Positions 11,129 to 20,700 of a stretch of DNA of 53,354 nt are shown piece after piece (within the stretch, counting starts at the first letter, position 1; the number at the start of each line of letters is the position of its first letter). This DNA comes from Mycobacterium sp. 1423905.2 (GTDB lineage: Bacteria > Actinomycetota > Actinomycetes > Mycobacteriales > Mycobacteriaceae): positions 1 through 53,354 of the forward strand of contig NZ_LZLE01000215.1 of NCBI RefSeq assembly GCF_001673155.1, read 5' to 3'. The position numbers were made by a program, and so were the translations under genes. The notes under the pieces are model-generated. The model was not told the DNA's origin. It searched no databases and saw only the letters and a program-made list of their open reading frames with translations.

Positions 11129-12628
11129 ATGGCCTCCGGCTCGTCGTTGCCGCCGCACGGATTCCGATGGGTGGAGCACGATGACCAGTCGGAGGCGCCG
11201 CCGCGTCAGTCACGGCGACGTTGGTGGTGGGTCGCTGCGGCAGCGCTCGGCGTGATCGCCGTGGTCGCCGGAGGGATTGTCGCGGCGTTATGGGAGCGCT
11301 CCGACACAACCCGTCACGGCGCCTATGCGCCGTCCGCGCCGCCACCTATCGGCACTCCCAAAGACCTACTTGTGTCGATTCCGCTGAGTCGCCAGCCGGT
11401 TCCGGGCTGGCGACTGTCGGCCAAGGACATCGGATTGCCGCCAGGGGTCAAAGTCGGCAATCTGTTCGCGCGTGTCGGAAAGAAGGCCTACTTCGTCACC
11501 GTGGAAGGGTGTGACAGGAAGTGCCAAAAGCCGACCGGCTGGGTGTACGGGCTTGATGCGGACACCGGCGCAAAATTGTTCTCCCCGTTGGCCTTACCGG
11601 GGTTCTCCGGAACAGACGCAGACTGCCATAGCAACGGCCCGGCAGTGGCCATTTGCACCAGCCGAGTCTTTGGCGAAACCGACGATGCTCCACCGCCCGG
11701 CGCTTGGGTGATCGACTTGGACCGCGGTGTCGTGACCTACCACGGTCCGAATACCTTGAATCCCAACCTCAAAGACGTCGGCGGCATGCGACTCGAGGTG
11801 GTGGGTTATGAGTATGGGCCGGCCTATCTGGTGGCAGCAAAGCGGGGAGACGGGATTCATGGTATCGGGCCGCACGCCGAACTCACCTGGTTTCTTCCTG
11901 GCAGTGGCGAGCTTCGTGCCCCAGCGTTGTATGACCCGGACGTCCCATCGCTGACCCTGGCGGTGCAACCCTCAACGCCGTCCGACGACAGGCGCGGAGA
12001 TCGGGTGTTTTCGGTCGTCGACGGAAGAGACCTGACACCCCATCCGCCGTCGGGCACCCGACTGGAAGAGGTGGAGATTTACAACGGCGGGTTCGCTTAC
12101 CAATTCGACGCAGGCAAGGTGACCGGCACCCTGATGTACGACACCGCCGGCCACCAGGTCGGACGTCAAGAACCCGAACGCAGTTACCCGCGACCCAACG
12201 CCGCGATGTTGACCCTGGTCGTGGGAGACCACTTTCAAATCTATGACGCCGCAGGCAAACCCATCGCTACCATACCTTCACGAGGTCTGGTCGACGACTT
12301 CAAGACGATCGGCACCAAGCTCTACGTCAGGACCCAAGGCAGCGATTACGGCGTCGAGCAGGGATGGCAGCAATGGGACCTGCTCACCGCTCAACCTGGG
12401 TCCACATGCACGATGAACCTCGGCCCTAACTATGTCGGCTCCGATGGCATCGTCGTCATGACGATGGGGGGTGCGGGCGACCAGCCGAACGTCTCAGCCA
12501 TTGACACGACAACCTGCCGAACGCTCTGGGAAATGCCGGGAAAGATCCGGATTCACAAAGTGAGCACCGGGCTAATCGAGATCGACCATGAACATGACGC
12601 CGTCATGTCGTTGCGCCCGTCGAATTGA
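11129..12628 (+). CDS. Membrane-anchored beta-propeller-like protein (PQQ/WD-like)
   Basis: 499 residues. A Pro/basic cytosolic tail of ~35 residues (PPRQSRRRWWW) is followed by one helix (VAAAALGVIAVVAGGIVAAL), then a large beta-rich outer domain. Repeats of the style GWVYGLDADTGAKLF, GAWVIDLDRGVVTYH, LYVRTQGSDYG and VSAIDTTTCRTLWEMPG look like propeller blades. Cys pairs (EGCDRKCQ) may form disulfides. The outer domain probably binds a protein or envelope ligand. It is the last gene of the rightward trio and converges on the EspG-like gene with 14 bases between stops. Function unknown. Confidence 0.78.
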   Translation: MASGSSLPPHGFRWVEHDDQSEAPPRQSRRRWWWVAAAALGVIAVVAGGIVAALWERSDTTRHGAYAPSAPPPIGTPKDLLVSIPLSRQPVPGWRLSAKDIGLPPGVKVGNLFARVGKKAYFVTVEGCDRKCQKPTGWVYGLDADTGAKLFSPLALPGFSGTDADCHSNGPAVAICTSRVFGETDDAPPPGAWVIDLDRGVVTYHGPNTLNPNLKDVGGMRLEVVGYEYGPAYLVAAKRGDGIHGIGPHAELTWFLPGSGELRAPALYDPDVPSLTLAVQPSTPSDDRRGDRVFSVVDGRDLTPHPPSGTRLEEVEIYNGGFAYQFDAGKVTGTLMYDTAGHQVGRQEPERSYPRPNAAMLTLVVGDHFQIYDAAGKPIATIPSRGLVDDFKTIGTKLYVRTQGSDYGVEQGWQQWDLLTAQPGSTCTMNLGPNYVGSDGIVVMTMGGAGDQPNVSAIDTTTCRTLWEMPGKIRIHKVSTGLIEIDHEHDAVMSLRPSN

Positions 12629-12642
12629 AAGTCACTGCGCTG

Positions 12643-13410
12643 CTAAGCATCTCGCGAGTGGCGTAGCCGGGTGACATCCTCGGCGATTAGTTCATCAACC
12701 CGGTTATGCAGACCGGACAAGGTCATCGGTGTCAGGTAGTCGAAGCCCGGCGCATAGATGTAGTCGCCGTCATCCTTGATACAGACGTATCCAACGGTCT
12801 TCTTGCTGCGGTCAAATCCCCACTCCCGGGCCGGCTGCCAGCGGCTTTGGATCCGGGTGTAACGCACCACGTGTGACCGGGGTATCGACACGGATCCGGC
12901 GTTCCTTTCGCGGCGCAGCACCGCGAAATCGTCCGCGGCACTGGCACCATGCGGTGGGCGCACCAAATCAGGAATGATAATCCTTGAATGTGTCCCCGGA
13001 TTGGTGAGTGCGATCGAACCGGCGATCGCCAGACCAAGGTCGTAGGCGGACACCGTGTACACCTCGACCACGTGATCCTTGGAATCCTGTACGGCTAGAA
13101 ATCCCAACGGTCCGCGACGATGCGCCAGCAGGCGCCCCCTTGGGGCGCCGACCATGCTCACGACGCATTCCACTCGGATCTCGGCGTGCAGGTAGGAAGT
13201 AATCCACTGATCGAAGGCGGACAGATCACCGCGGGCGAGTCGTTCGGGGATGGCCGCCAGGTAATTCTCGTACTCCTGGTAGCTGTCGAAGGGTGACGGT
13301 TGCGACACCACGAACGGGTGGGGGATGAAGTCGCGGCCCAAGTTGTCGCTGATCGCCTGCACGTCGACGAGGTCAATTCGCCCGACTCGACTCAGCGCCG
13401 CTCGTTTCAT
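12643..13410 (-). CDS. EspG-family type VII secretion chaperone of the toxin island
   Basis: 255 residues with the EspG-like pattern: an opening helix VDVQAISDNLGRDFIPHPFVV (compare the LG..PyPL motif of actinobacterial EspG proteins), a central strand block LLAHRRGPLGFLAVQDSKDHVVEVYTV, then AYDLGLAIAGSIALTNPG and a final FDYLTPMTLSGLHNRVDELI. EspG proteins are cytosolic chaperones that hold the PPE partner of a PE/PPE pair. The two genes upstream encode a PPE-like and a PE-like protein, so this one is probably their dedicated chaperone. It is only remotely similar to the EspG of the ESX locus at 43 kb. Confidence 0.72.
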   Translation of the reverse strand: MKRAALSRVGRIDLVDVQAISDNLGRDFIPHPFVVSQPSPFDSYQEYENYLAAIPERLARGDLSAFDQWITSYLHAEIRVECVVSMVGAPRGRLLAHRRGPLGFLAVQDSKDHVVEVYTVSAYDLGLAIAGSIALTNPGTHSRIIIPDLVRPPHGASAADDFAVLRRERNAGSVSIPRSHVVRYTRIQSRWQPAREWGFDRSKKTVGYVCIKDDGDYIYAPGFDYLTPMTLSGLHNRVDELIAEDVTRLRHSRDA

Positions 13411-13427
13411 AACGCGATGTCGTCTAG

Positions 13428-14822
13428 TCAGCTTGAACGGTTCGGTGGGTGGCCTTCCCTGAGTTCATCGCCGACCACCGGGACGACGCCCTCGGTTTCA
13501 CCAATGACCTCTTGGCCATGCTTGGTGTTGCGCAACGCCTTGCCTGCTTTGTGTTCTTTGTCTGCGCCTTGGGCACCCCGCTGCCCGGCCACCGGCGCGC
13601 CGGCGCCCGAGCCTCCTGAGCCGGTTGAGACACCCGAACGCGACACCGGGGCAGCGGTGACCGCTTTGCTCGGCTGCATTGCGGGAGCGGACGGCTTGCT
13701 GACGACGGGCGACCGTGCACCGGTACCGCCCGCGCCGCCACCTCGCGCTCCCGACCCCGACGGACTGCTTGCCCCCTTGAGGCCCTGGGGTCCCAAACCC
13801 AGCACCCCTTCAGGAATACCGCCCGCTCCGTTCTGTCCCCCCTTCGGAAGCTGCCCCAACGCTTGGTTCGCCGCGTTTCCGGCCTGGCCCGCCGCATTCT
13901 GAGCCTGCTGGCCGGCCTTGTTGGCCGCATCTCCGGCGCCCTTTGCGGCATCGCCGAGACCTTGCAGCGCGTTGGCCGGCGACGTAGGCGTAGCAGGTTG
14001 AGCCGCAGCGGGATTCATGGCGCCCAGGGCAAGGGGAGATGGCATATCGGGTGCCCCTAAGCCGCCCGGCTTCGGTCCTCCTGGGGGAGCGCCACCACCG
14101 GCCGATGGCGACCCAGACCGTCCGGGACCCCCGGCTATTTGCGGCGGGCCTGCGGACATGTCGGGATGCCGTTGGCTGATCCACTCGATGGGCGGGTTGT
14201 AGAAGGTATGGATTGTCCGCTGGGCCTCACGGTCATAAGTCGCGGCCAGTAGGTCTTTACGAGCTTCGTCCTCCGTTGTGCCCATATAAGCGGCCCTGGC
14301 CTTGGCGTCATTATCCAACTGTGCCTTGGTCGAGACGAACCAGTCCTTCGTTTCTTTTATGTCGCGCGAGAATGTATCGACAAGGGGATCCATCCGCTCG
14401 GCCGCGTCCGCCAGCGACCCGAGATAGTTCAGCGATTCTTGTGCTTTCCGGAACATTGCCGAGGCGGTGGCCCCAGACAAGTCTCTTTGAGCCGCAAGAA
14501 TCGCGTTTCTGAAAGCGTCATGTGCGGCGCGCAAAGCGGCGTTTATATTCTTCCAGTGAGTGTGGTGTTCGACCGCGACATCGTCCCCAGCGTCCTTTAT
14601 CCCGTTATAGCCTTCGAAGAAGGTGTTGATGTGCTCAAGCGGTGCGGCCTTGGTGGTTTGCCCTGCTAGTCGCGTGCTCTCGAGGTTACTCAGATCGTGG
14701 AAGAGATTGGTGCCGATGTACGAGTTGATGAGGTGGGGAAGCTCATGGTTATCCGGACCGAGGTCGCCGAAATATTGATCATCGTGCACCGTCCACTCTA
14801 GGTTGGGCGGATCATTCGACAT
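13428..14822 (-). CDS. PPE-like helical protein with long Gly/Pro/Ala-rich tail
   Basis: 464 residues. Residues 1-200 are mainly helical with a PPE-style beginning (YIGTNLFHDLSNLESTRLAG) and heptad-like helices (HWKNINAALRAAHDAFRNAILAAQRDL). Residues ~215-440 are low-complexity Gly/Pro/Ser/Ala, including a repetitive AAGQAGNAANQALGQL tract; the end is charged (GKALRNTKHGQEVIGETEG). Such a domain-plus-tail layout is typical of PPE and EspB-like type VII substrates. It lies between the PE-like gene (upstream) and the EspG-like gene (downstream, 17 bases), which suggests a PE/PPE/EspG export unit. The PPE label rests on layout, not on a clear Pro-Pro-Glu motif. Confidence 0.7.
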   Translation of the reverse strand: MSNDPPNLEWTVHDDQYFGDLGPDNHELPHLINSYIGTNLFHDLSNLESTRLAGQTTKAAPLEHINTFFEGYNGIKDAGDDVAVEHHTHWKNINAALRAAHDAFRNAILAAQRDLSGATASAMFRKAQESLNYLGSLADAAERMDPLVDTFSRDIKETKDWFVSTKAQLDNDAKARAAYMGTTEDEARKDLLAATYDREAQRTIHTFYNPPIEWISQRHPDMSAGPPQIAGGPGRSGSPSAGGGAPPGGPKPGGLGAPDMPSPLALGAMNPAAAQPATPTSPANALQGLGDAAKGAGDAANKAGQQAQNAAGQAGNAANQALGQLPKGGQNGAGGIPEGVLGLGPQGLKGASSPSGSGARGGGAGGTGARSPVVSKPSAPAMQPSKAVTAAPVSRSGVSTGSGGSGAGAPVAGQRGAQGADKEHKAGKALRNTKHGQEVIGETEGVVPVVGDELREGHPPNRSS

Positions 14823-14857
14823 GCTTCACCGCTGCATCGAAGGTCGGGAGACCCGTA

Positions 14858-15217
14858 CTATCGGTCGGCATTTTGTATGGCGTTATAGGCTGCACCGGAA
14901 AACTCGTGAAGAGCCGTAGCGAAGGCGGCGTACTCGGCGAGTCTTTGTCTTATCGCGTCAGCGGATTCATTCAGATTGCGGGCCGTTACTCGTGCAGATT
15001 GGAAATTGCCGACAACGCCCTCGTTGATTCGCAGATTGCTCGCTGCGGCCACTTGCATGTTTACCGCGTCCACTAATTGTCCCGCAGCGGCGAACCAGCG
15101 GTTCAAGGCCCCCCGGTCGACTTTCAGAACGTCTTCGGGTACGTCTCGGCCCCACCGTTGCAATTGCTGCGTCGAATCGTTCAACGACCCCAACGACGGC
15201 GGTTCATCGACAGACAT
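14858..15217 (-). CDS. PE/EspC-like small type VII secretion helical protein
   Basis: 119 residues, almost all helix: VDRGALNRWFAAAGQLVD, then LRINEGVVGNFQSARVTARNLNE, then LAEYAAFATALHEFSGAAYNAI. Size and helical-hairpin pattern fit PE- or EspC-type partners of PPE-like substrates. ATG 15217 is selected because GGAGGG precedes it; the frame stays open to 15610 but that extension is Arg-rich and implausible. The C-terminal Tyr (AYNAIQNAD) does not form a strict YxxxD/E signal. The PPE-like gene starts 35 bases downstream. Confidence 0.7.
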   Translation of the reverse strand: MSVDEPPSLGSLNDSTQQLQRWGRDVPEDVLKVDRGALNRWFAAAGQLVDAVNMQVAAASNLRINEGVVGNFQSARVTARNLNESADAIRQRLAEYAAFATALHEFSGAAYNAIQNADR

Positions 15218-15345
15218 CGCACTTCCCTCCCGTTCATGCCGTCGGCTTCTGGGCCCCTCCGTGTGAGCCAACGGTACGTTCCTGCCAGGATAAAGCAGCT
15301 CACCAGCACTAAAACGCGGGAATTTCCGACGAAGTTGCACCCGGC

Positions 15346-15687
15346 CTACCGGCGTCGCCGGTACCACGCGGTGAGGCCGAGGATGGCCGCGTACCAGGCC
15401 GCGAACCCCAGCACCAAGGCGATCAGCGGGTAATAGAACGTGACGCCGGAGGTCAGCCATGCCATGGCCAAGGCCAACACGTAGACTCCGGCGAGCACGA
15501 TCGGCGGGATGGCGAGTGCGGTAACGCGTATGACGGACGACGATCGCTGAGGTGGCGGTTGACTCTGGGTTTCGTCGGCCACTGAGACCCCCGCCATGTA
15601 CAGCCCCCACGGAATCAGGAAGACGAAGACGGCTCCGCTGACGATGAACCCACCGATGGTGAGCGCGCTGTCGAGTGCGGGGCTCAT
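15346..15687 (-). CDS. Small three-helix membrane protein
   Basis: 113 residues with three hydrophobic segments (LTIGGFIVSGAVFVFLIPWGLYMAG; VTALAIPPIVLAGVYVLALAMAW; FYYPLIALVLGFAAWYAAILGL) and a basic C-terminus (WYRRRR). Its ATG overlaps the stop of the upstream immunity-type gene (ATGA at 15684-15687), so both are made from one message. No family is recognised. In a toxin island such a protein could help membrane passage or protect the membrane, but nothing in the sequence proves this. Confidence 0.75.
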   Translation of the reverse strand: MSPALDSALTIGGFIVSGAVFVFLIPWGLYMAGVSVADETQSQPPPQRSSSVIRVTALAIPPIVLAGVYVLALAMAWLTSGVTFYYPLIALVLGFAAWYAAILGLTAWYRRRR

Positions 15688-17207
15688 GGGGTCAAGCCGG
15701 CCACGCGAAGTTGGTTGAGCGCCGTGCCGAGGTCTGGGTCAGCGAAGTGGCTGAGTGTTGCGGCGAGGTCCTCACCCGTTGCGGTGTGCTGTTCGGCCGC
15801 CAGAAGCAGTCGCTCGCAAGCTTGTTCGAGCCCAGGGCCCACGACAGCAGTCATAGCATCGACGGTTTCCTCGAGTGTCCAGATCACCGGTAAAGCTTCA
15901 TCGAGCTCGTCGAAGGTGTCGGTTGCGCCGCGCCACCAACGGCCGTCGCTCCACCAGTAGCAGAAGCTGAGTAGGCCGTTGCGGTACCGGCTGTTGAGCA
16001 CTGTGTCGTTCACCCACTCCGGCGCACCGCAATACAGATCAGGTAGGGGTTGGCCGTCTTGGTACGCGGCGGCCAACAGGGCGGAGTTCCATTGGCCGCC
16101 CGAGAGTACCGCGCGGTCGTGGGACAAGATGTACAGGCTTGACCCGCTACGTGCGTCGGATTCGAACCACGCCAGCCCAGGAGAAATGCGCGGACCCCAT
16201 TCCGATCGCGCTCCGGTGTAGACGGCGGCCAAGACCGCCCAGCGCGCCCAAGTGTCGGGTAGCGGCTCGATGTCGTCGGTGGCAGTGGGCCGACGGCCGG
16301 CGGCGTAGTCGGTTGTGACTGCTGCGGATGCCTGCGCCGGCGTGCGGCCTTGAGCGGCGGGTCCGGCCAGGTAACCCGCCAACCAGATCGGTAGCCGCGG
16401 CCGGGGGTAGGCGGCGATGTCGTCGCGGTAGTGCTCCGCTGGTTGCAGCTGGTCGGCGGGAAACGGCTGATCGCCATAGTCGTAGTCGGCACGCAGGTGG
16501 CCTTGATCGGTGACAGTCAGCATCAGCCGCCACCACGGTCCGGCCGACATCTGAGCGCTCTTTTCCCGTTGCGCGCGAACCAGTTCCACAATCGATTCGG
16601 GCACGGTGATCGGCTGCCAGCCGGCATCAGTGGCGAAGGCGCACTGCGCGCTTCCGGCCCGCACCGTAAGCGCGAAGACCGCTTCGAACTGATGCCAACC
16701 CGGCGGGCCCAGCTTCGCCAGTTCCTGGGCGATCCGGTCGAGCATTGCCGAAGCTTGCTCCGCGATCTGTTCATCGCGGCCCACTGACTGCGGATCGGGT
16801 CGGACGGGATCGTCGAGCAGCGTGAAGTCGGCGGCAGCGGGCTGATCCCCGGTTGCGGCCTTGGCGAACGCGTCGGCGAATTCCGCCATGAACACGCTGG
16901 AACCCGGCAACGCTGCAGGGTGATTCATGGCGTGCTCACGCGCAGCGAACCGCTGGCGCGCGAGTTGTGGCGGCGTGGACGATGATGTCTGCTCGATGCG
17001 CCCGCTGTCACCAACCAGGAACACCGCTCGGCCCACCGGCATGTCCAAGAACGCCGTCGGATCACTGCTGTCGACCTGCGCCGGCGCGTATACGGACCAG
17101 CCCGCCTCGAAGCGTTCCGCGATCAATCCCGTTACCGGGTAATCGATTCCCGTTCGCCGAACGTAATCGCTCACTGCGGCGACGGCGTCAGCGGCGGTGA
17201 TGTTCAC
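15684..17207 (-). CDS. Two-domain immunity-type protein (Imm35/YrhB-like plus second domain)
   Basis: About 507 residues from GTG 17207, the position expected for the family; an in-frame ATG at 17240 would add 11 residues. Residues ~1-85 resemble YrhB/Imm35 immunity domains (ITAADAVAAVSDYVRRTG ... AERFEAGWSVYAPAQ ... RAVFLVGDSGRIE). Residues ~160-260 form a second domain (LGPPGWHQFEAVFALTVRAG ... GPWWRLMLTVTDQGHLRADYDYG), related in pattern to the N-terminus of the membrane protein at 9828. The rest is Trp-rich (WARWAVLAAVYTGA, FCYWWSDGRWWRG). Directly downstream of the TNT immunity gene on the same strand, it probably neutralises another tip of the toxin. No signal peptide, so cytosolic. Confidence 0.75.
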   Translation of the reverse strand: MNITAADAVAAVSDYVRRTGIDYPVTGLIAERFEAGWSVYAPAQVDSSDPTAFLDMPVGRAVFLVGDSGRIEQTSSSTPPQLARQRFAAREHAMNHPAALPGSSVFMAEFADAFAKAATGDQPAAADFTLLDDPVRPDPQSVGRDEQIAEQASAMLDRIAQELAKLGPPGWHQFEAVFALTVRAGSAQCAFATDAGWQPITVPESIVELVRAQREKSAQMSAGPWWRLMLTVTDQGHLRADYDYGDQPFPADQLQPAEHYRDDIAAYPRPRLPIWLAGYLAGPAAQGRTPAQASAAVTTDYAAGRRPTATDDIEPLPDTWARWAVLAAVYTGARSEWGPRISPGLAWFESDARSGSSLYILSHDRAVLSGGQWNSALLAAAYQDGQPLPDLYCGAPEWVNDTVLNSRYRNGLLSFCYWWSDGRWWRGATDTFDELDEALPVIWTLEETVDAMTAVVGPGLEQACERLLLAAEQHTATGEDLAATLSHFADPDLGTALNQLRVAGLTP

Positions 17208-17255
17208 GCGAATGCCCCGACATCTTTTGTTGCACCGCACAACTCAGATGGCGCA

Positions 17256-17738
17256 TTAGGTGAGGCCATCGCGCACCATGAGTTCCAGGTCGGCTAATGG
17301 TTTGGCCATGAGGTGACTGAAGATTACTGAATACGGTTCGGCGAGAATGGCGCTTCCTGCAGACGATTTGACCTCTGTCTTGAATTCGCTATCGGTGGAT
17401 GCCAATGTGACGTCGGTGCTGTACCCACGCTTATAGAGGTGCGGGCCCAATGGTCGCAGGCCGCGAACAGTGCGTGCGGTCGTGGACCATCTCCAGATCA
17501 GAAACTTCTCGGCAAGCTCGTAGGTGGAGAACTGCGCTGTGCGGAAATACTTTTTCCCGCGGTCATCGACTTCGTCGAGCACCCACCAGTTGCCGTCCTG
17601 TCGTAGATCGAAAGCTTCCTCGGGTGAGCTGAAGAGGACATGTTCGTCGTCGCCGTCGACAGATACGGACGCGTCGGGGATTCCGGCGGCGCCCGTCCAT
17701 TCCCGCCACGCGGATGACAACCTGGTGAAGTCGGTCAT
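17256..17738 (-). CDS. TNT immunity factor (IFT, Rv3902c-type)
   Basis: 160 residues, soluble, acidic. It begins [18 protein letters not shown], with strands [19 protein letters not shown] and [20 protein letters not shown] and a helix [19 protein letters not shown]. Position decides the call: its ATG overlaps the TGA of the TNT-domain toxin (ATGA, 17735-17738) with GGAGGA before it, exactly the toxin-immunity order of M. tuberculosis cpnT-ift. IFT binds the catalytic domain in the cytosol and blocks NAD+ cleavage. I cannot confirm the sequence family by alignment here, so similarity to M. tuberculosis IFT is inferred from size, location and fold pattern. Confidence 0.82.
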
Positions 17739-20700
17739 TGTGTTCCTCCCGGCTTGAGGAAACCACAGTCGATCAAGACCTGGACTGACGGCCTTTGTCC
17801 GTCGGGTGCAATGATCCGGTATTGCGTACCGCCGCCCGGTTGATGGAACCATGGAGCCGCACGCGACTGCTCTATCTGGTAGCCCGGCGGAAGTGCGTCC
17901 GGGTCATCCACCACGTATCGGAAATAGGGCTTCGTCGCACTGTCCGGGGGGAGGGCGCGTTCGGAGAACAGGACGCCTTCCGGCGAGAGGTAAGCGCCAC
18001 CGGGCCAGCCGAACCGGTCGAGGGCAGTCCCGGGAGCCAGCTGCGCATTGGGTACCACAGTGCCGGGTATCGCATAAGGCTTCGAAGGCCAGGTGTCATC
18101 GGGGTAGACGAGACCGCCATCACTATCGGTGAATTCCAGTCCTGGAGCGGTGGCTTGGTAGCCCTCGAACAACGGTGAATCCGGCGGCAGGGGGTGGGCT
18201 AGGAGGCCGGGCGTCGACTGCTCAGAATGGTCACCTCCTGTCACGATTCCGACATCTTCTGCGGCGCGCAACTGCCCGGTGCGCCCATCGAGTGGTTCGA
18301 GCGGATGCCCGTGCCGGTCCAGGTAGCCCACCGCTGTCCGGTCGACAGCGCCCTCGCCCCAGTACGGCGGCCACCCCGACCGTTCGAACCGTTCACCGAC
18401 CCGCTCGTAGAGGTGCACCGACCCGCGTTCGTTGACCGCGACGTAGGCGTGGCCGCCTTGTTGATCCGCCCCGATCCACCGCGACGCGAGAATGGCGGCC
18501 GCTCCGTCCCCGTGGCGCAACAAGGTGTCGTGTATTTCGGTGTAACCGGCGAACCGCGCCGTAGACCCCCACGCCTCGAACAAGTTTCGGGCCGGGACGC
18601 CGCTCGGACCCGGGTCGGACGCCAAATGCACATCACGGTTGTAGTACTGGGCCAAGAATTCCGTGGCGTCGTGGGCGCACCGCCCATCGTGGTCACCTAC
18701 GTGTGCGTCGCCTTGATCGGAGTGCCAACGAACATCCCATATTCGACGTTCGACCGAATACGTCTCCCGGTTGGCATCGTCGAGCTGCAGCGGACGGCCC
18801 TGGGCCGGTTCATCGGTGCGCCATCCCGGCTTCCACCATGCCCGTTCGGACCGGTGTGCTTCGGTGTGTACCTCGTCGAACCGATCGGCGGCGATACGGC
18901 CGAAGTTGGCCAACGATTCGGTGCGTACGCCGAGCTCGCGATCGACGAAGTGGTAGTAGGCGGTGTGCGTGCTGACCGTGCCGAGTCGGTCCATGTGACG
19001 GGGAAATTCGGCGGTGACCCGATGTGCCCCGAAAGATTCCATGGCAGGATCGACGCCGAGGCCGCGGCCGAACAGCCTTCCCAGGGAGCCCGGCGTGCGC
19101 CCGCCGAGCGCAGTGACGAAGTCCCGAGACGACGAGGCGACGAAAACCCTTTCACCGACGCCGAAGTCACCGGCGTGGTGTTGCGGGCCGGCACCGGGTG
19201 ACCCCGCCAGGGTGATGCTGCGCACGTGGGTGGCGAGTTGACCATTGCGGCCCGCGTAGCTGGTGGTGGTGGACCCGTAAGAATGGCCGAATATGTGGTT
19301 GTTGCTGAAGTGTTCACTCGCACCTGCATGGGGCGCCGCGTTGAACGCCAACACGTCGCTGTGCAGTATGGCGCCGCCTTGCCGCGCCAAGCCGTGAAAC
19401 ATCACCCGCAATGTCCCTCTGCCACTGGGTGCGTCGTAGCCGATCCACGCGATCGACGCGGCCCGGAGATTCGGGTTCTGCATCCGAATCGACGCCAAGT
19501 GGTTCAGCGCGTTGTCCAGGTTTCCCTTGAGGCTGTCCATCGTCGTCGTCAGCCCGGGTACGTGCCAAGACACCGAGTCGGCGCTGAAGGGGTCATCGCC
19601 AACGCTGACCACGATGCGCCCTTCGCCGCGGAAAGCGAGCGGGTCGAACGCCAGGATGTGCATCTCACCGCCGAGGCGGGCGGCCTCCATCTTGGCGTTG
19701 TCAACTGCCGCAAGTACATCGGTGTATCGCCTGAGCTCCTTGCGCTCGTGTCGGCTGAGATGTTCACCCGCTTCATGACGGGACTGCAGCTCGTCGTGTA
19801 ACCGGGTGATCTCCTGCGCGTTCGCTTCCGTGCGCGCCGATGCCGGGAGGCCCTCGGCGTTGCCGATTTCGCTGGGGTAGGAGTCGATCAACGCCCGTTG
19901 CTGATCGGCGCTGAGTTCCCGCCACCATGCGGCGTTGTCGCGGGCGCGCTGTTCCCCGAAGGTGCTGTCGGCAAGATGATGTCGCAGCTCGTCGGGACGC
20001 ACCGGCGGGACGCGGCGCCACAAGGCTTCATTGGCGATCCCTCGCGCCTGGTCGCTGTCGGCGTGGGACGCGGCCTCACGCCAGCGTTCAGCAGGGTCGA
20101 CGTTGAGCCCATGTGGCCGACTATGGTCTAAAACTCCGTGGTGGTCTCCTGCGGCCACGCGCCCTGGTTCTGCTGAGCCAGCTGCACCGCGTGGGCCCTC
20201 GCCACGCTCGACAGCGTGTCCGGCGGGTCGTTCAACAAGGTCCGCTTGTCTATGGTCACCGGGTGGTCCTGAGCGGGTTCCGGCGGGTTGTTCAGTGAGA
20301 CCGCGGTCATCCGATACATGATGCTCTGCGGGTCTTCTCGAATGCGCTGCATCGTGATTCTCCATTGGTGCGGCCATATCTGGCGTGCCGGCGGTGGCCG
20401 GCCGGTCCGTTTCGCCTCGAGGTAGTCCTCCGCCACCATCTCGGTCGACCAGCTCGGGAACTCCATCACGACTCCGGTCTGTGAATCGATCACCAGCTTC
20501 GTCGAACCGACCGCCTCGCTGCCCACGGCTTCCTCCGGTGTCAGGATCGGCGAACAGATCCAGCCCATCTCGAATGGCAGGACTTCGTAGGCGGTGTTCG
20601 GGTCGATCTCCGCCAGGTACGCCAGCGCTTGGTCCGGGGTGTCCAGTTGCGTCATGGGTGCCTCCTTGCGGTGGGGTTACCGGCCCGAAGTGGTCGGAAG

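Noticed and set aside
18227..19201. 324-codon rightward frame within the toxin region
   Set aside because: Opposite to the second papain-like and DUF1023 modules, which have catalytic motifs; no RBS or family for the rightward frame.
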